Source: Unio delphinus (Eukaryota > Mollusca > Bivalvia > Unionida > Unionidae). From it: DNA of 64,000 nt. A program made the translations under genes and the position numbers. Shown one piece after another: positions 41,255-52,758 of this stretch. The notes below the pieces were generated by a model. That model was not told where the DNA came from. It did no database searches and saw only the letters and a program-made list of their open reading frames with translations. Each line of letters starts with the position of its first letter. The stretch's first letter is position 1. The stretch lies in NCBI GenBank assembly GCA_029339505.1, contig JAQISU010000114.1, forward strand, positions 6,707,001 through 6,771,000, written 5' to 3'.

Positions 41255-41520
41255 GTGTGATTTGGTTTTTAATGTAACTTTAACAATTGTTTGAGTCATA
41301 TCACCACAATATCTGCAGTGTGGCAGTTTATAGTAATGTCTAAGACTGGGGTATCATGCTGCAGACCTATAGCATGATGTCCTACCCAGTCACATTATCC
41401 TGATGTCAGGCCAATCAGCCCTTACACTAACATCTTAATGCTGATTGCCTAGTACCTTGGAATTCAAACCCATGACCATCCTCATCCAAGCCAGTTGCTC
41501 TGACCTCTTGGCTCTTGAGG
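41255..41520 (+). repeat. Dispersed SINE-like repeat, family 1
   Basis: Same layout as 38560-38820, with GT-rich start, TTTAACAATT and GATGTCCTACCCAGTCACAT. It is present in both copies of block B, so it is older than the duplication. Confidence 0.6.
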
Positions 41521-42879
41521 CAGTCTACCAAAACAAGTATGTCAGAAAATTCAGGAACTATAACACATGTGGAACATTTTAACTTGAAATAAAAGTTATA
41601 AAAGATGTTTTCTTGGAAGCATTTGATACACTTTCACAAAAAATATCTGGTAGTCCTAGTTTATTTAGATATCAACACACTGACATAATCAAAACGGGAA
41701 ACGGGAAGAATATACAAGATTAACTGCTAATTTAACATGGCACACTAAAGTCCCCATCACTAAGAAGTGAGCTAATATCAGAATCAAACTTTACAAGGAC
41801 TGGTTCATACAGAATTCTGAATGATAAAGCAAAGCCTTTTCCCAAACATTCAAAGACTACAAACACTGATTTTAAAAACCTAATTTCGCTAACTTTTTGT
41901 AACAAGTTATAATATAATTATATATGAAAACATAACAAATGCAAAATACTACAATATTGTTTAATGATGAAATTCAAACAATAATTAATCAAAAGAAAGA
42001 AACCAGAAAAACTCATCTATATCCAAATCTAACAACCTTGAACGATTGTATTTGTGACTATAAAAAGAAATAAAAATATTCGGATTTATTTCAATTTTCA
42101 AAGACCTTTATTAAATACCTCAGGGCATTCAGCTCGATTTTCCCAAACTTTCAAGGCCTTGAAAATGCTACCTCATTTTTCCCAAACTGTCAAAGACCTT
42201 CAAAGATTCTAAGACACCTGTAATCATTCAATTAAAACAGAATTTGTTGAAACACCTCTTTAAACATGAAAACAAAGGCAATTCCCAGCAAGAGAATCAC
42301 TACTATAAGCATCTTGCAAAACAAGGAAGTGAAAGCAACAAAAACTAATTGCATTAACTGAGAAAAATTCAACAATCTCTTCTGGGAAGAACAAAAGATC
42401 TATTCTCTTTGTGATGGACCATTTAAATTTACTGGAAGATGTGTGGAAGGGGTATAAATTAAAAAGATATTTCCTGATTTGAAAAAATTCAGCCCTTACA
42501 AATGACAATGTGATGGTCAGTAGCTGAGGCATACAAAGATAAATTAATGGGACTGACCACTCAATATTTGAGGTGGAGGTTGGAACCTGTCCAAAGGATT
42601 TTAAAGACAGAAACCTGGTGTCATGATTGCATGGATTGATTATGTCTCTTTGTGTATGCTGATGATATCTAAATAAACCAGGACTAAAAGGTATATTTTG
42701 TGAAAGTAAATCATATGTTTCAAAGAAAAAAGTTTAAATTTTTTTTATTCAAATTAAATTTTTCTGTTATTTTCTTAGGGTTATTGACAGCAGACAACTT
42801 ATTTTGAGTTGTCAAGGCCGCATTGCAAGATGCCTGGATTGCCAATATGTATTAAAAAAAATCTGTCAATTTATCTTCT

Positions 42880-43073
42880 TTAGAGAAATGTTTTGACAGA
42901 TTGCTGAATTCGTTTGCGACATATTGGGCATTTTCGGAAGGCAGGTGCACATGTCTCACAACAGACTAAATGACCACATGGAATAAAAATTACTCTGACT
43001 GGATTCTCCATACAGATTTTACATGTCGTCTGCTCCTTGAGTTTTTTATTTTCCTCTTCCAACTCTGCAGGGT
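42880..43073 (-). CDS. IAP (BIRC-type) gene, last exon: C-terminal RING domain
   Basis: The acceptor CTTGTTTTTCAG precedes ACCCTGCAG; the two leading bases complete a GAC codon with the G from the exon at 48410-48580. It encodes PAELEEENKKLKEQTTC and then a C3HC4 RING (CKICMENPVRVIFIPCGH, CCETCAP, CPICRK) ending in VKTFL and TAA. IAP RINGs act as ubiquitin E3 ligases, need the last residues for dimerisation and activity, and block apoptosis or drive NF-kB signalling in the cytoplasm. All zinc ligands are present. Another acceptor (CTTTTACTTTCTAG before 43116) would add MNKMELDKSESCFS but does not fit the upstream phase. Confidence 0.85.
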
Positions 43074-43344
43074 CTGAAAAACAAGATTCACTTTTGTCTA
43101 GCTCCATTTTATTCATCTAGAAAGTAAAAGTAAAAGCCTGTAAAATTTACCATAATGAAAACAATTTACCACTGAGCTCAAAAACGCCTGACATGGAGCT
43201 TAATCTAAAGCGGTGTCCCCAAAAGGACTCGGGCTCTACTGGGCACACAAAACTCCAGGAATTTAATATGTGACCATTTCTTCATTGTAACTTGTAAGTG
43301 TTATGGTGGAATGGTGAAATAAACACAAATCAGCTCAGAAATGC

Positions 43345-43835
43345 AGCTAAATGAATACTATCCACAAAAACATTTTTACATTACTTTAATCTGCCTATTG
43401 CTTTTATCACAGTTAGAGTGCTTAAGTCAATAACAGCAGAACTGAAATAATTTGGCTGGGTGAAGAGGTTTTCATTCTGAAAACAGAACTTTATTTACAC
43501 AAAAGTAGTACTATGTTAGAATCATTTTCTGAGAGTATTTGTACAATGAATACCATATTCTTAGATCTGTCACTGTATCCTACTTTTCATAACTGAACAT
43601 TAGTCCAAAAGCAATAGGCCAAGATTTCCTGATATTAACCACCTTGCCAACACAATTTAACCATTGACCATTTCACTATGCAGGCCTCTATAGCTTTGTA
43701 TGAGCATTACCCAAAGATTTGAACGTTTTTTTCCAACCCCTAAATCATGTTAATTTTATTAATTTTGTCCAATCTAATAATTTTTTCTTTCCAAAGTTAA
43801 AGGCATCCTAATAAAACACATCCAAGATCTTGATG
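43345..43835 (+). repeat. Diverged third copy of part of block A, segment 1
   Basis: It matches about 1280-1765 of block A: CATTTTCTGAGAGT, then GTCACTGTA.CCTACTT, then CCATTTCAC and CCAAAGTTAAAG, with many substitutions. It lies about 270 bp upstream of the RING exon in the last IAP intron. This makes block A a derivative of this intron, or the reverse. Confidence 0.6.
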
Positions 43836-45931
43836 ACATACACCCATTTACCAGGATAAGAAATATAGTCTCCACAGAAGCTGTTGTTGATGTTGTGGGC
43901 TTCATTTGTTATTCAGGGAATTACAAAGGAGCTTCAGACATGTCAGTGACTTTGTTCGATTGTTGTAATCTATTACGGCAAAGTAATTGTACTTTAAATA
44001 AGTGCAGTATGTATACTTCATTACTAGAATCGTTAGTACATAGAATTACAATTTGTAGGTTTGATTCATTTGTAATGTTTGATCTACATGCATATTGTGA
44101 GATATAAGCAATGTTTATGTAAATAATTAATATTGTTATTCGCTATTTGGATAATTCGTAGTAACCTCATGCATTTATTCATGTGATATTCTAGATTTGC
44201 ACATGTTAAAATGAATTATAACTTTGTATAATGGTTGTAGTCTGCAACATTAGTTAATAGGGATTTGCCTATTTGTGTATACTTTATAGGAGTATCATGT
44301 GTAAGGATATATCAGCATATGGATAATGTGGATATCTGTGTACACTTTGTAGAAGTGCAATGTACAGAAATGCGTCCGATTATGTGATGATGTTCTGAAT
44401 AATAAGATTGAGAATCTATATATACCATGTACAACATGTCAGAGAGAATTGGTATTTCGATGTGCACGAATGCGTGACCAAAGAAGGTAAGGGCTTATCT
44501 GATGATATTGTTGTTATGCGTGAGTCTAAATAGACATAGGAATATGCTATGCTATTATCCTTGTGTGTCCATACAGGAAGCTTTTCGGGACAAGAGGAAC
44601 CTTAGGAGACAGATGGAAATACCCTAGTGCAGTTGGTCCCAAGTCTCTAGGAGACAAAAGAAAAAGGAAGAATCATGAATGGAGGCAGAAGTTATATGGA
44701 CTGGAAGGAACTTGAGTACCAGTCCAGAAAAGCATAATACAGATGAGTAGGAAGAAAGGACAGAAGGAAAATCTATCACACTAAGTCAGATGATGAAATA
44801 GGCCGTCATTTGGTTGAGTAAAAGATGAGTGATAGGGTTTTCAATCTGAAGTTTATCTGAGAAAAGACTATCTGTTATTGAATGATATTAAATTGTTGTT
44901 ATTTGAAAGGACTATATTGAATAAGGGCCATTTTCCGCCCCCCTTTTTATGGTGAAAAAAATTGTTGTAAATATCACAACTCTGTGTCTCATTATATTAT
45001 TAGATGTATAAATCACCATATTATGCATTAAATATGCATATAAATTTCTTTTTCATACCTAAATATGACCGTTCAACATGGTCTGGTATGGGAAATTTAC
45101 GATGAATTACTACATTTGAGCAACTTTAACCTAGAAATAAAATATCAGCGCATGCTTGATCAGACAAGGTATTTACACTGCTTGGTTCATTTTTATTCAA
45201 AATGTTAAGTTATAAAATTTATTTACGTGTTCACGTTTGCGCTAATCATTAAAAATGAAAAAGTTCGTGAATTTGGCTGGCTAAGTATCTTCGTCGTTGT
45301 TGTAGCTGTTGCACCGTAGCTGCCGAAGTATCGCTACGCGTGAACAATTAGACCCGCCTTTCTAGAGTGCGCTATATTATTTCATTCATTGTTATATTTT
45401 TAAAAGATCCAGGAATAATAACGATTCCGATAATTTAAAAACAATATTATCCATTTTTTTCTCTCTTTCTTCATCTTTTTATAAATTGTCTAGAGAACGG
45501 GATTTTTTAAAGAGGCGCTGAAGGGGCATTGGCAACTATATGTAAACAAAGACTACGCGGAGAAAACGTTCAATGAAATTATATTTTGACTAGGGTTGTT
45601 AAACGAAAATCGGAAATGCGATTATTGGTTTTGAAAACGATTATCGGTTTTTGTTTTTACAAAACGATAATCAAATTCAATATTTTTTTTACCATTTTTG
45701 TAGTGAAAATTTTAAAAAATGCCAGAAAAAAATTCATTCATGCATTTGTTTAGTGTTTACATTTTAATACAATATGGCCAGCAGATAAGGTGTGTTTGTT
45801 TAAAATTTGTGAGCGCTCCATACAGCCTGTTTGTAAATGAATACATTATATTGTTAAAGGATGTAAATAGTTAGTCGACCGACCGGTCGCTAAGTTCTTT
45901 GATGTCCGAAATTGACAACAACTGACAGTTA

Positions 45932-46455
45932 ATAGTCCATGAATTCTAAACATTTAGCAAATGAATGAGAAGTCCATGAATTCTAAACATTTAGCAAATG
46001 AATGAGAAGTCCATGAATTCTAAACATTTAGCAAATAAATGAGAACATGAATTCTAAACATTTATGAAATAAATTAGAAGTCCATGAATTCTAAACATTT
46101 AGCAAATGAATGAGAAGTCCATGAATTCTAAACATTTAGGAAATAAATGAGAAGTCCATGAATTCAAAACATTTAGCAAATGAATGAGAAGAAGAATGCT
46201 AATCATTTTGCAAATGAATGAGAACATGAATTCTAAACATTTTGCAAGGAATGAAAATGTGAACTTTCTAAACATTTAGCAAATGAACGAGAAGAATATG
46301 AACTCTAAACATTTAGCAAATGAATGAGAACATTAATATTCTAATCATTTTACAAATGAATAATAAGAACACAAACATTCTACATATTTAGCAAATAAAT
46401 AAACAGAAAATGAACTTTCTAAACATTCTGCACATAAATAAATAGCATGTTAACT
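45932..46455. repeat. 37-bp minisatellite
   Basis: About 14 tandem copies of a unit like TGAATTCTAAACATTTAGCA plus AATGAATGAGAAGTCCA. Some units lack GTCC (33 bp), and later units are more diverged. The 3' end of LINE copy 2 abuts it. Confidence 0.9.
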
Positions 46456-48353
46456 TTCTCAACATCTTCTATCTTGGTAGTCTCTCGAGTCGAGGAAGAT
46501 CAAGTTGTGCACTTTCCTTCGACGATGGACGCGCATGTGACTCCGGAGTCCAAATTCCGATACACACATGCGATTGCAGGTGGGGCATGGGACACCGGTG
46601 GTTGTTGGTATCTGGGATACATTTCTGTGGCGTCTCTCACGGGTTGCAGCAAGACGCTGGCGATGGTCAGCCTCAAAGGAGGAACAGGCTTTTCTGGTCA
46701 GGGCTCGCCAATGCTTTCTGTCTGAGGCAGCGAGCTCGAGCTGGCGTGGATGAAGGTCTGCCCACTTGATGTTTGTCTTGAGGTTGTCTTTGTACCTCTT
46801 GTGAGGGCGGCCTTGGTTTCGGTTCCCCAGGAATAGCTCGCCATAGAACAACTGCTTTGGGATTCTGTTTTGATCCCTGCGGATGACATGGCCAGTCCAT
46901 CGAAGCTGGGCCTGGATTATTTTGGCTTCGATGCTTGTTGTGTTGGCTCTATCAAGGACTTCCAGGTTGGTGATTCGGTCCTGCCACTTGATCCGCATGA
47001 TGGATCTCAGGGAGCGCTGGTGGAATTGTTCTAACTGTCTGATGTGCCTTCTGTAGAGTGTCCACGTTTCACAGCCATATAATAGAGACGCGAGGACAAC
47101 TGCATTGTACACCTTCAGCTTTGTTGACAGACGTATGTCCTTGTGCTGCAAGACCTTGGTTTGGAGTCGTCCTAGTGCTTGACTGGCTTTTTGGGTCCTC
47201 GCAGTGATCTCTTTGTCCAGAGAGCCATCACTAGATATTGTGCTGCCAAGGTATTTGAAACTGTCCACATTCTTCAGCTGCGTGTCGCCAATGGTGATAC
47301 AGGGTTGCGAATGGACAGTGTTTGGGGCAGGCTGGAAGATGACTTCTGTCTTTCCTAGACTAATTGTGAGTCCAAATAGGTTGGAGGCTTCAGAGAATCT
47401 GTCCACGATTGCTTGTAGGTGAGTCTCTTCATGGGCCATGAGGGCGCAGTCATCTGCAAAGAGTGCATCAATGATGAGTCTTTCTAGTGTCTTGGTTTTT
47501 GCAGCTAGGCGACGGAGATCAAACACTGATCTATCCAGGCCATACCTAATGTAGATGCCAGTGTCAATGTCCCGTATGGCATGGAGTAGTACCTGTGTGA
47601 AGAAGAGGTTGAAGAGTACTGGAGCGAGTACACAACCCTGTTTGACACCATTAGATATGGGGAATTTCTCTGAGGGTTCACCATCTGAGAGAATCTCTCC
47701 ATTCATGTCAATGTGGAGGAGCCGGATGAGGTTGGTAAACTTTTGAGGGCAACCAAGTTTCTTGAGTACTACCCACAGTGCATCTCTGTTGACTGTATCG
47801 AAAGCCTTTGTCAGATCCACGAAGACAGCATATAGATTCATGTTCTGCTCAAGGCACTTCTCTTGGACTTGTCTCACTGCGAAGATCATGTCAACGGTGC
47901 TGCGGTCTGGGCGAAAACCACACTGAGACTCGGGGAGGTTATTTTCTGACACTGCTGCAATAAGCCTGTTGAGCAAGATGCGAGCAAGTATTTTTCCAGC
48001 AACGGAAAGCAGGGAGATGCCTCTGTAGTTACTGCAGTCCATACGTGTGCCTTTGTTTTTATAGAGGGTCACAATTGATGCATCACGGAGGTCGTCTGGC
48101 ATCTCTTCTTCCGTCCAGATGCTGATTAGCACGTCATAGAATGCCTCCAGAGACTGCTTACTGAGAGTCTTGTACACCTCCGCTGGGATACCATCTTTTC
48201 CAGGTGCCTTGCCACAGTTTGTTTGTTTAATGGCCCTTCTCAATTCCTCCATCTTTGGCGGAATATCCAGTTGGTTGAGCATTGGCTGTTGGGGTATTTG
48301 GTCAAGAACAGATTGGCTGACTGATGAGGGCAGGTTTAGGAGCTGATTAAAGT

Positions 48354-48357
<4 letters not shown>
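46441..48357 (-). mobile_element. LINE copy 2, 5'-truncated, inserted in an IAP intron
   Basis: The element reads on the minus strand and is cut at 48357 within its ORF, where a (TC)n tract begins. Its 3' end lies a few bases past the stop codon. TCTCAACAT occurs at both edges (46455-46463 and 48383-48391) and may be the target duplication, though the left one also resembles the minisatellite unit. Confidence 0.85.
46459..48357 (-). CDS. LINE reverse transcriptase, C-terminal two-thirds, uninterrupted
   Basis: An open frame of at least 607 codons (first Met at 48282; the frame is open to the truncation at 48357). It shows KAPGKDGIPAEVYK, YRGISLLSVAGKI, AVFVDLTKAFDTVNRDALW, ISNGVKQGCVLAPVLFN, the catalytic FADDCALMAH and FGLTISLGKTEV, then FKYLGSTISSDGSLDKEI. 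The C-terminus has the LRWTGHVIRRDQNRIPKQLF region and a C2H2-like finger (CPTCNRMCVSEFGLRSHMRV, then H). With no stop or frameshift it looks young, but without the endonuclease it cannot move by itself. It is not an IAP exon. Confidence 0.9.

Positions 48358-48387
<30 letters not shown>
48355..48387. repeat. (CT)n microsatellite at the LINE 5' truncation
   Basis: About 15 CT units joining LINE sequence directly to IAP intron sequence 22 bp from the exon at 48410. Confidence 0.95.
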
Positions 48388-48390
<3 letters not shown>

Positions 48391-48409
48391 ATATAGAAAA
48401 TTTAATTAC

Positions 48410-48580
48410 CCTTCTTTTCCATCTCTTCAGAGTCTAAGGAGTGAAATTCTTCATCTTCAATTGATTCATTGGCGCCTGGTACCTCTGGGTGACCACCAAC
48501 AGCCCCAATAGGTCTCTGCTGTTCTGATATCTCGTGATTTTGTGCATGGATGTCTGCCTTCACATTGGCTGCTGACCCTC
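48410..48580 (-). CDS. IAP (BIRC-type) gene, penultimate exon: acidic linker
   Basis: The acceptor ATTTTCTCATCAG precedes GAGGGTCAGC; the donor GTAATT follows GAAAAGAAGG. The 171 nt encode a hydrophilic linker: SAANVKADIHAQNHEISEQQ, then a short Gly/Pro stretch, then NESIEDEEFHSLDSEEMEKK. Two bases at the 5' end and one at the 3' end fit both neighbouring exons. No domain is recognised; it would connect the UBA-proximal part to the RING. LINE copy 2 and a CT tract end only 22 bp from its donor, which could affect splicing. Confidence 0.75.
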
Positions 48581-48864
48581 CTGATGAGAAAATGCAAAGG
48601 AGCCCATAATAATTAGCCATTTTAAATGAAGTATATCATCAAGTTTTCCTCCATATAAAAGCTCATCAAATCCCATTATGTTGCGTACCCAATATTAAAA
48701 AGCACGTTTAGAATCCAAACACCAATGTACACAAATTCAGACATCTTACTTTGAAAAACAGTCCACATGTTCTTTCTTTAAATATCTTAGCAAATGTCAG
48801 AAGTGTTGTTAATCTTTTAATAAGATGGAAGTGACAGTGACAAGAGTCCACCCAGTAGAGGGAA

Positions 48865-48921
<57 letters not shown>

Positions 48922-49720
48922 TTTTACATATTCCCATGCACCTCAAATACCAAGACCTCTGTCACATACAAACATGCATGATGCCATTTTCCTCTTCTTG
49001 TCATTTGTTCAAAAATAAAATAATATTGTAATTCATTGATTTCTGTGGGAACAAATATTTATGTCTTTGCCAAAAATACATTTTGAATGGTACATACATT
49101 GGTGGATTTGATAAGGGAATCCTTTTTATCCACTAAAAACAGTTTGTTGGCACTTCAAATTATTGGCTTTTATAATTCACAAAATAGACAAAAACTGCTA
49201 TTTCATGAAAAACAATAAATTCTAAGTATAAGCAAGAGTCAAAAGCTGTTATACTACTGTTTGAAAACAATTTCCAAGATTTCAAAATAAGAAAATGTAT
49301 TGTTTTTAACTGCTTAATGTAGAAACTCCCTCTAAAATTCTAGAGAAACAAAGACTTTCAGGGTAGTCACTGTGGCAGATCAGTTGTTGTAAGAGTAGTG
49401 CTATCTTTGGTTACATGACTTCTGATGAAAACCCTATCAATATGACTTTCCATTCAGCAGAAGTATCAATAACGAGATTTTCAAGATGGTTCCAGTGGTA
49501 GTCAAATTGGAAGATAAGCCAACACCATGTTCATTTAAGCTAACTAAAAAGTCCTGTTTTTATGAACATCTCACTAATATGTCTCCATTCTAGAGGCATA
49601 GTGATGAAAAGTCTTCAAGATGTCTGATGTGGTGGCTATATTGGATGTCTGTGCAGCACCATTTTCATTTAGGACCAACTAGCCCAATGAAGCCACAGAA
49701 GTTCAGCTGATAGAAATCTG
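48550..49720 (+). repeat. Diverged third copy of part of block A, segment 2
   Basis: Collinear with about 1785-3140 of block A. Shared stretches include AATAATTAGCC, GAATCCAAACA.CAATGTACACAAATTCAGACA, TTTGTGGATT-like and CTTTGCCA.AA. It starts at the 5' edge of the IAP exon at 48410-48580, and block A has a weak remnant of that exon edge at about 1785-1813. Confidence 0.6.
48867..48913. repeat. (TC)n microsatellite followed by poly-T
   Basis: About 23 TC units and 12 T in the IAP intron. Confidence 0.95.
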
Positions 49721-49848
49721 GACTTGTAATTAAACAGTTAAAAGGACATCCCATTAATTTCTTCTGCTCCTGAGTTTATAATAGCATGAAAGTGGCAGTG
49801 GTGAATTTATACACGATTAAACCTAACTATGACCATTAATATAACACA

Positions 49849-50214
49849 CTTAATCTGGTATGCAACACATTCTAGTGATATCCAAATATTAAGTTAACAC
49901 GCTTAATCTGGTATGCAACACATTCTAGTGATATCCAAATATTAAGTTAACAAGCTTAATCTGGTATGCAACACATTCTAGTGATATCCAAATATTAAGT
50001 TAACATGCTTAATCTGGTATGCAAAACATTCTAGTGATATCCAAATATTAAGTTAACATGCTTAATCTGGTATGCAACACATTCTAGTGATATCCAAATA
50101 TTAAGTTAACACGCTTAATCTGGTATGCAACACATTCTAGTGATATCCAAATATTAAGTTAACATGCTTAATCTGGTATGCAACACATTCTAGTGATATC
50201 TAAATATTAAGTTT
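49849..50214. repeat. 53-bp minisatellite, seven copies
   Basis: CTTAATCTGG starts at 49849, 49902, 49955, 50008, 50061, 50114 and 50167, exactly 53 bp apart. The unit contains TATGCAACACATTCTAGTGA and ATTAAGTTAACA. Units differ by only a few bases, so the array expanded recently. Confidence 0.97.
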
Positions 50215-50756
50215 AATTCCTTAATCTCAAATGGCTCTAAAATAACAGCAGTCAGGAAAGAGGTATGGAAACCATACATATCTGAGCTAAACTTGGACCC
50301 TGAAGATAGTAACCACAAGACAATTTTTATGATGCATAAATACACAAAGTTATGTCTCTCAGACTAAACAATCTAAAAACTTTTTGAGCGGAATAGAAAG
50401 TGTGATGAAAATATTGGCCATGGATGGGCAGACTGAAGGATGTGTCAATGGAAACATTACGTCACCTGCTTTTCTGCCTAAGGATTACTTAAAATCTTCT
50501 TTGTACTCAGTGAATATCCGAACATTTAGAAAAAATAACTTTTCTCTGTCAAGATGACTTGTGAATTATCGAAATTTATTAATTTTCCAAAAATATTTTG
50601 CATGGAAAATTAACATCTTTATTCCTAGAATTGTGTATTGATGAATCAAGAAAGTTCAATTTTGTTTGGAAATTTAAGGCACAGCAAAATAAGTAGGTTA
50701 TTTAGTGCTAAAGCAATTAGACTCAAATGCCTTGCCTAAGAACACACCCAAGTTCA

Positions 50757-50995
50757 ATGATAGTTGTTGTTGTTGTAGTGGCTATACACGGCGGCCAGTA
50801 TTAATGGTGGAGGAAGAACCTGAGAAAATCCCTGTATAGAACCACCGACCCAAGAGAAGCTACTGGCAAGCTTTCTCACATAACCCAATTGGCTGCATTT
50901 GAGACTCGAACCCATGCAGACAGAGGTGAGATGGCAGTGATCTGTAATGGACAGCGCTTTAGACCACTCGCCGAATCGAGGCCCCTGAATGATAG
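50757..50995 (+). repeat. Dispersed repeat family 2
   Basis: It begins with GTTGTTGTTG, then GGCTATACACGGCGGCCAGT, GGTGGAGGAAGAA, GAGACTCGAACCCATGCAGA and GCGCTTTAGACCACTCG. Related copies are at 52078, 52440, 58600 and 59215. CGAACCCA is tRNA-B-box-like, so a tRNA-derived SINE is possible. Confidence 0.7.
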
Positions 50996-52077
50996 TCAGA
51001 ATTGTTCTAGGTATACATGGTCGCATTATATCATTACTTTCCAAGAAAAAAAAGTCCCACTTCATGACAATGATTCACTCATTACTTTTACATATAAAGA
51101 TTTCTGCCTCTGGTTTCATTTTTTTGTTTTTTGTTGGGGGTTGGGGAGGGCGAGGTTGTAAAGCTATGTCAGTCAATTAATCATATACATGAACAGCCAC
51201 TGGCCACAAGTTAACTGGCCATACCTATTGTAATTTATATAAACTCTGTGAAAGTTCATTAACACTGGAAGATATGTTGCTAAATCTATTTAGCAAGGAT
51301 CTTAAAAGTCCAACAAGTCAGAATCATCAATGTAAAAATGTCTATGAACATGATTCAGGTTATAATAATAATAATAAAAATAAAAATAATAATAATAATA
51401 CTATTATAATACTAATAAATAATCTGGACTGAATACAGCACCTAATCTTTAGATACAATGCTTTACAATATTAGATAACACATAAATACATATAAAGCAA
51501 GAAAATTATAAAAACAAACACCATTATATTACAAAACAAAAACATGCAGTCAACAATTTAAAAAGTAAAGTCTGTTCCTGTAGTGGAAATAGATGAGTTT
51601 TAAGAGCAATCTTGAAGGAAATCACAGAGTTCCTGTGTCGAAGATCAATGAGCATTTCGTTCCATGTAGCTGGGCTCTGGTATGCAAATGAATGTTGTAC
51701 ATATGGGAACAATGATAATGCAAGTGACAGAAGAGAGACATTAAGTTCTAGATCTGAAATTAGACCTTGAGAGAAATCGCAGGCATATATTGATGGATGC
51801 ACTTATGCTAAAACAAAAGGTACCAGTTTCTTTATTTGAAATTTGGGTCAATTTACTCTCAGCATAGAATACAAACAAATGTGAACCTGGAATCAAGGCA
51901 ACTCAACAAATATCATTATTATATCAATTTTTCCAGCTCTGGTGTGTAAAATCAACTGGACTATATCCAAATTTTGTTCAAAAAAGTATATTTCAGCTTC
52001 TTTCAAGTCACTCTTATTTGTTAATACTATATCTCATTGCAACTTTTGCTTTTAGGTTGTTACTATCTATCTACCAA

Positions 52078-52345
52078 TGTTGTTGTTGTTGTATGGTTTA
52101 ACGCCCTTTTTAAGCACACGATATGCTTATACATGGCGGCCAGTATTATTGGTGGAGGAAGAACTCGGGGGGGGGGGGGGGGGGAGGGGGGGGGGAACCC
52201 CCGGAAAGAACCATCAACCCACAAGAAGCTACAGGCAAGCTTTCTCACATAACTACATTAGCCGGATCTTAGATTTGAACCCACGCAGAGGTAAGATGGC
52301 AGTGATCCGTAACGGAGAGCGCTTTAGACCACTTGGCCCCTCTAT
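52078..52345 (+). repeat. Dispersed repeat family 2, with a poly-G tract
   Basis: TGTTGTTGTTGTATGGTTTA starts it. CATGGCGGCCAGTATTATTG and GGTGGAGGAAGAA are followed by a G-rich run (52168-52194), then the usual CGTAACGGAGAGCGCTTTAG end. Confidence 0.75.
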
Positions 52346-52439
52346 CTACCAAATGAATACTGCAAAGAGCAGTGTGCTATGAACACTACATATTTTTATC
52401 TAAATTATATCATGCATATAGGCCTGTCTCAAACATTTA

Positions 52440-52695
52440 GAGTAGTGTTGTTATTGTTTTGGGTTAAGCACCATTCTCAGCACAAGATAGGCTATACATG
52501 GCAGCTTGTATAATTAGTGGAGGAAGAACCCTGGAAACTGAAGGTAAGAACCACAGACTCTCAGGAAGCTACTGGCAGCTTTCTCAAGAAAACCCACATT
52601 TGCTGAGCCCAGGACTCAAACACATGTGGACAGAGAGGAGACAGCAGTGATCAGTGAAGGCAAGCACTTAAGACCACTTGGCCACCTGGGACTCC
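52440..52695 (+). repeat. Dispersed repeat family 2, diverged
   Basis: GTGTTGTTATTGTTTTGGGT, GGCTATACATGGCAGC and AAGACCACTTGGCCAC mark an older copy. Confidence 0.65.
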
Positions 52696-52758
52696 TACAG
52701 CAGTGTAGAATATTGTAAATTCAACACAAGTTTTAACCACATTACCTTTGCGTACATA

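Larger units (their letters stand above)
37591..43080 (-). repeat. Segmental duplication block B', right copy
   Basis: Inverted copy of 5070-9297, including the RING exon. 40450-40689 translates almost the same as 7459-7698, and 42260-42532 pairs with 5627-5890. It holds an extra 1.24 kb at 37672-38911. This copy is in its gene context, with splice-compatible upstream exons, so it is probably the parent of the left copy. Confidence 0.9.

Noticed and set aside
43074..43116. Alternative start of the RING exon at 43116 (MNKMELDKSES)
   Set aside because: The upstream acceptor does not match the phase left by the exon at 48410-48580, whereas the acceptor at 43074 does. The left copy keeps only the latter.
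46459..48282. A 607-codon host gene inside the IAP locus
   Set aside because: Reverse-transcriptase motifs and repeat borders show it is a LINE.
49849..50214. CRISPR-like regular repeats
   Set aside because: Units are directly abutting with no unique spacers, in an animal intron; it is a minisatellite.
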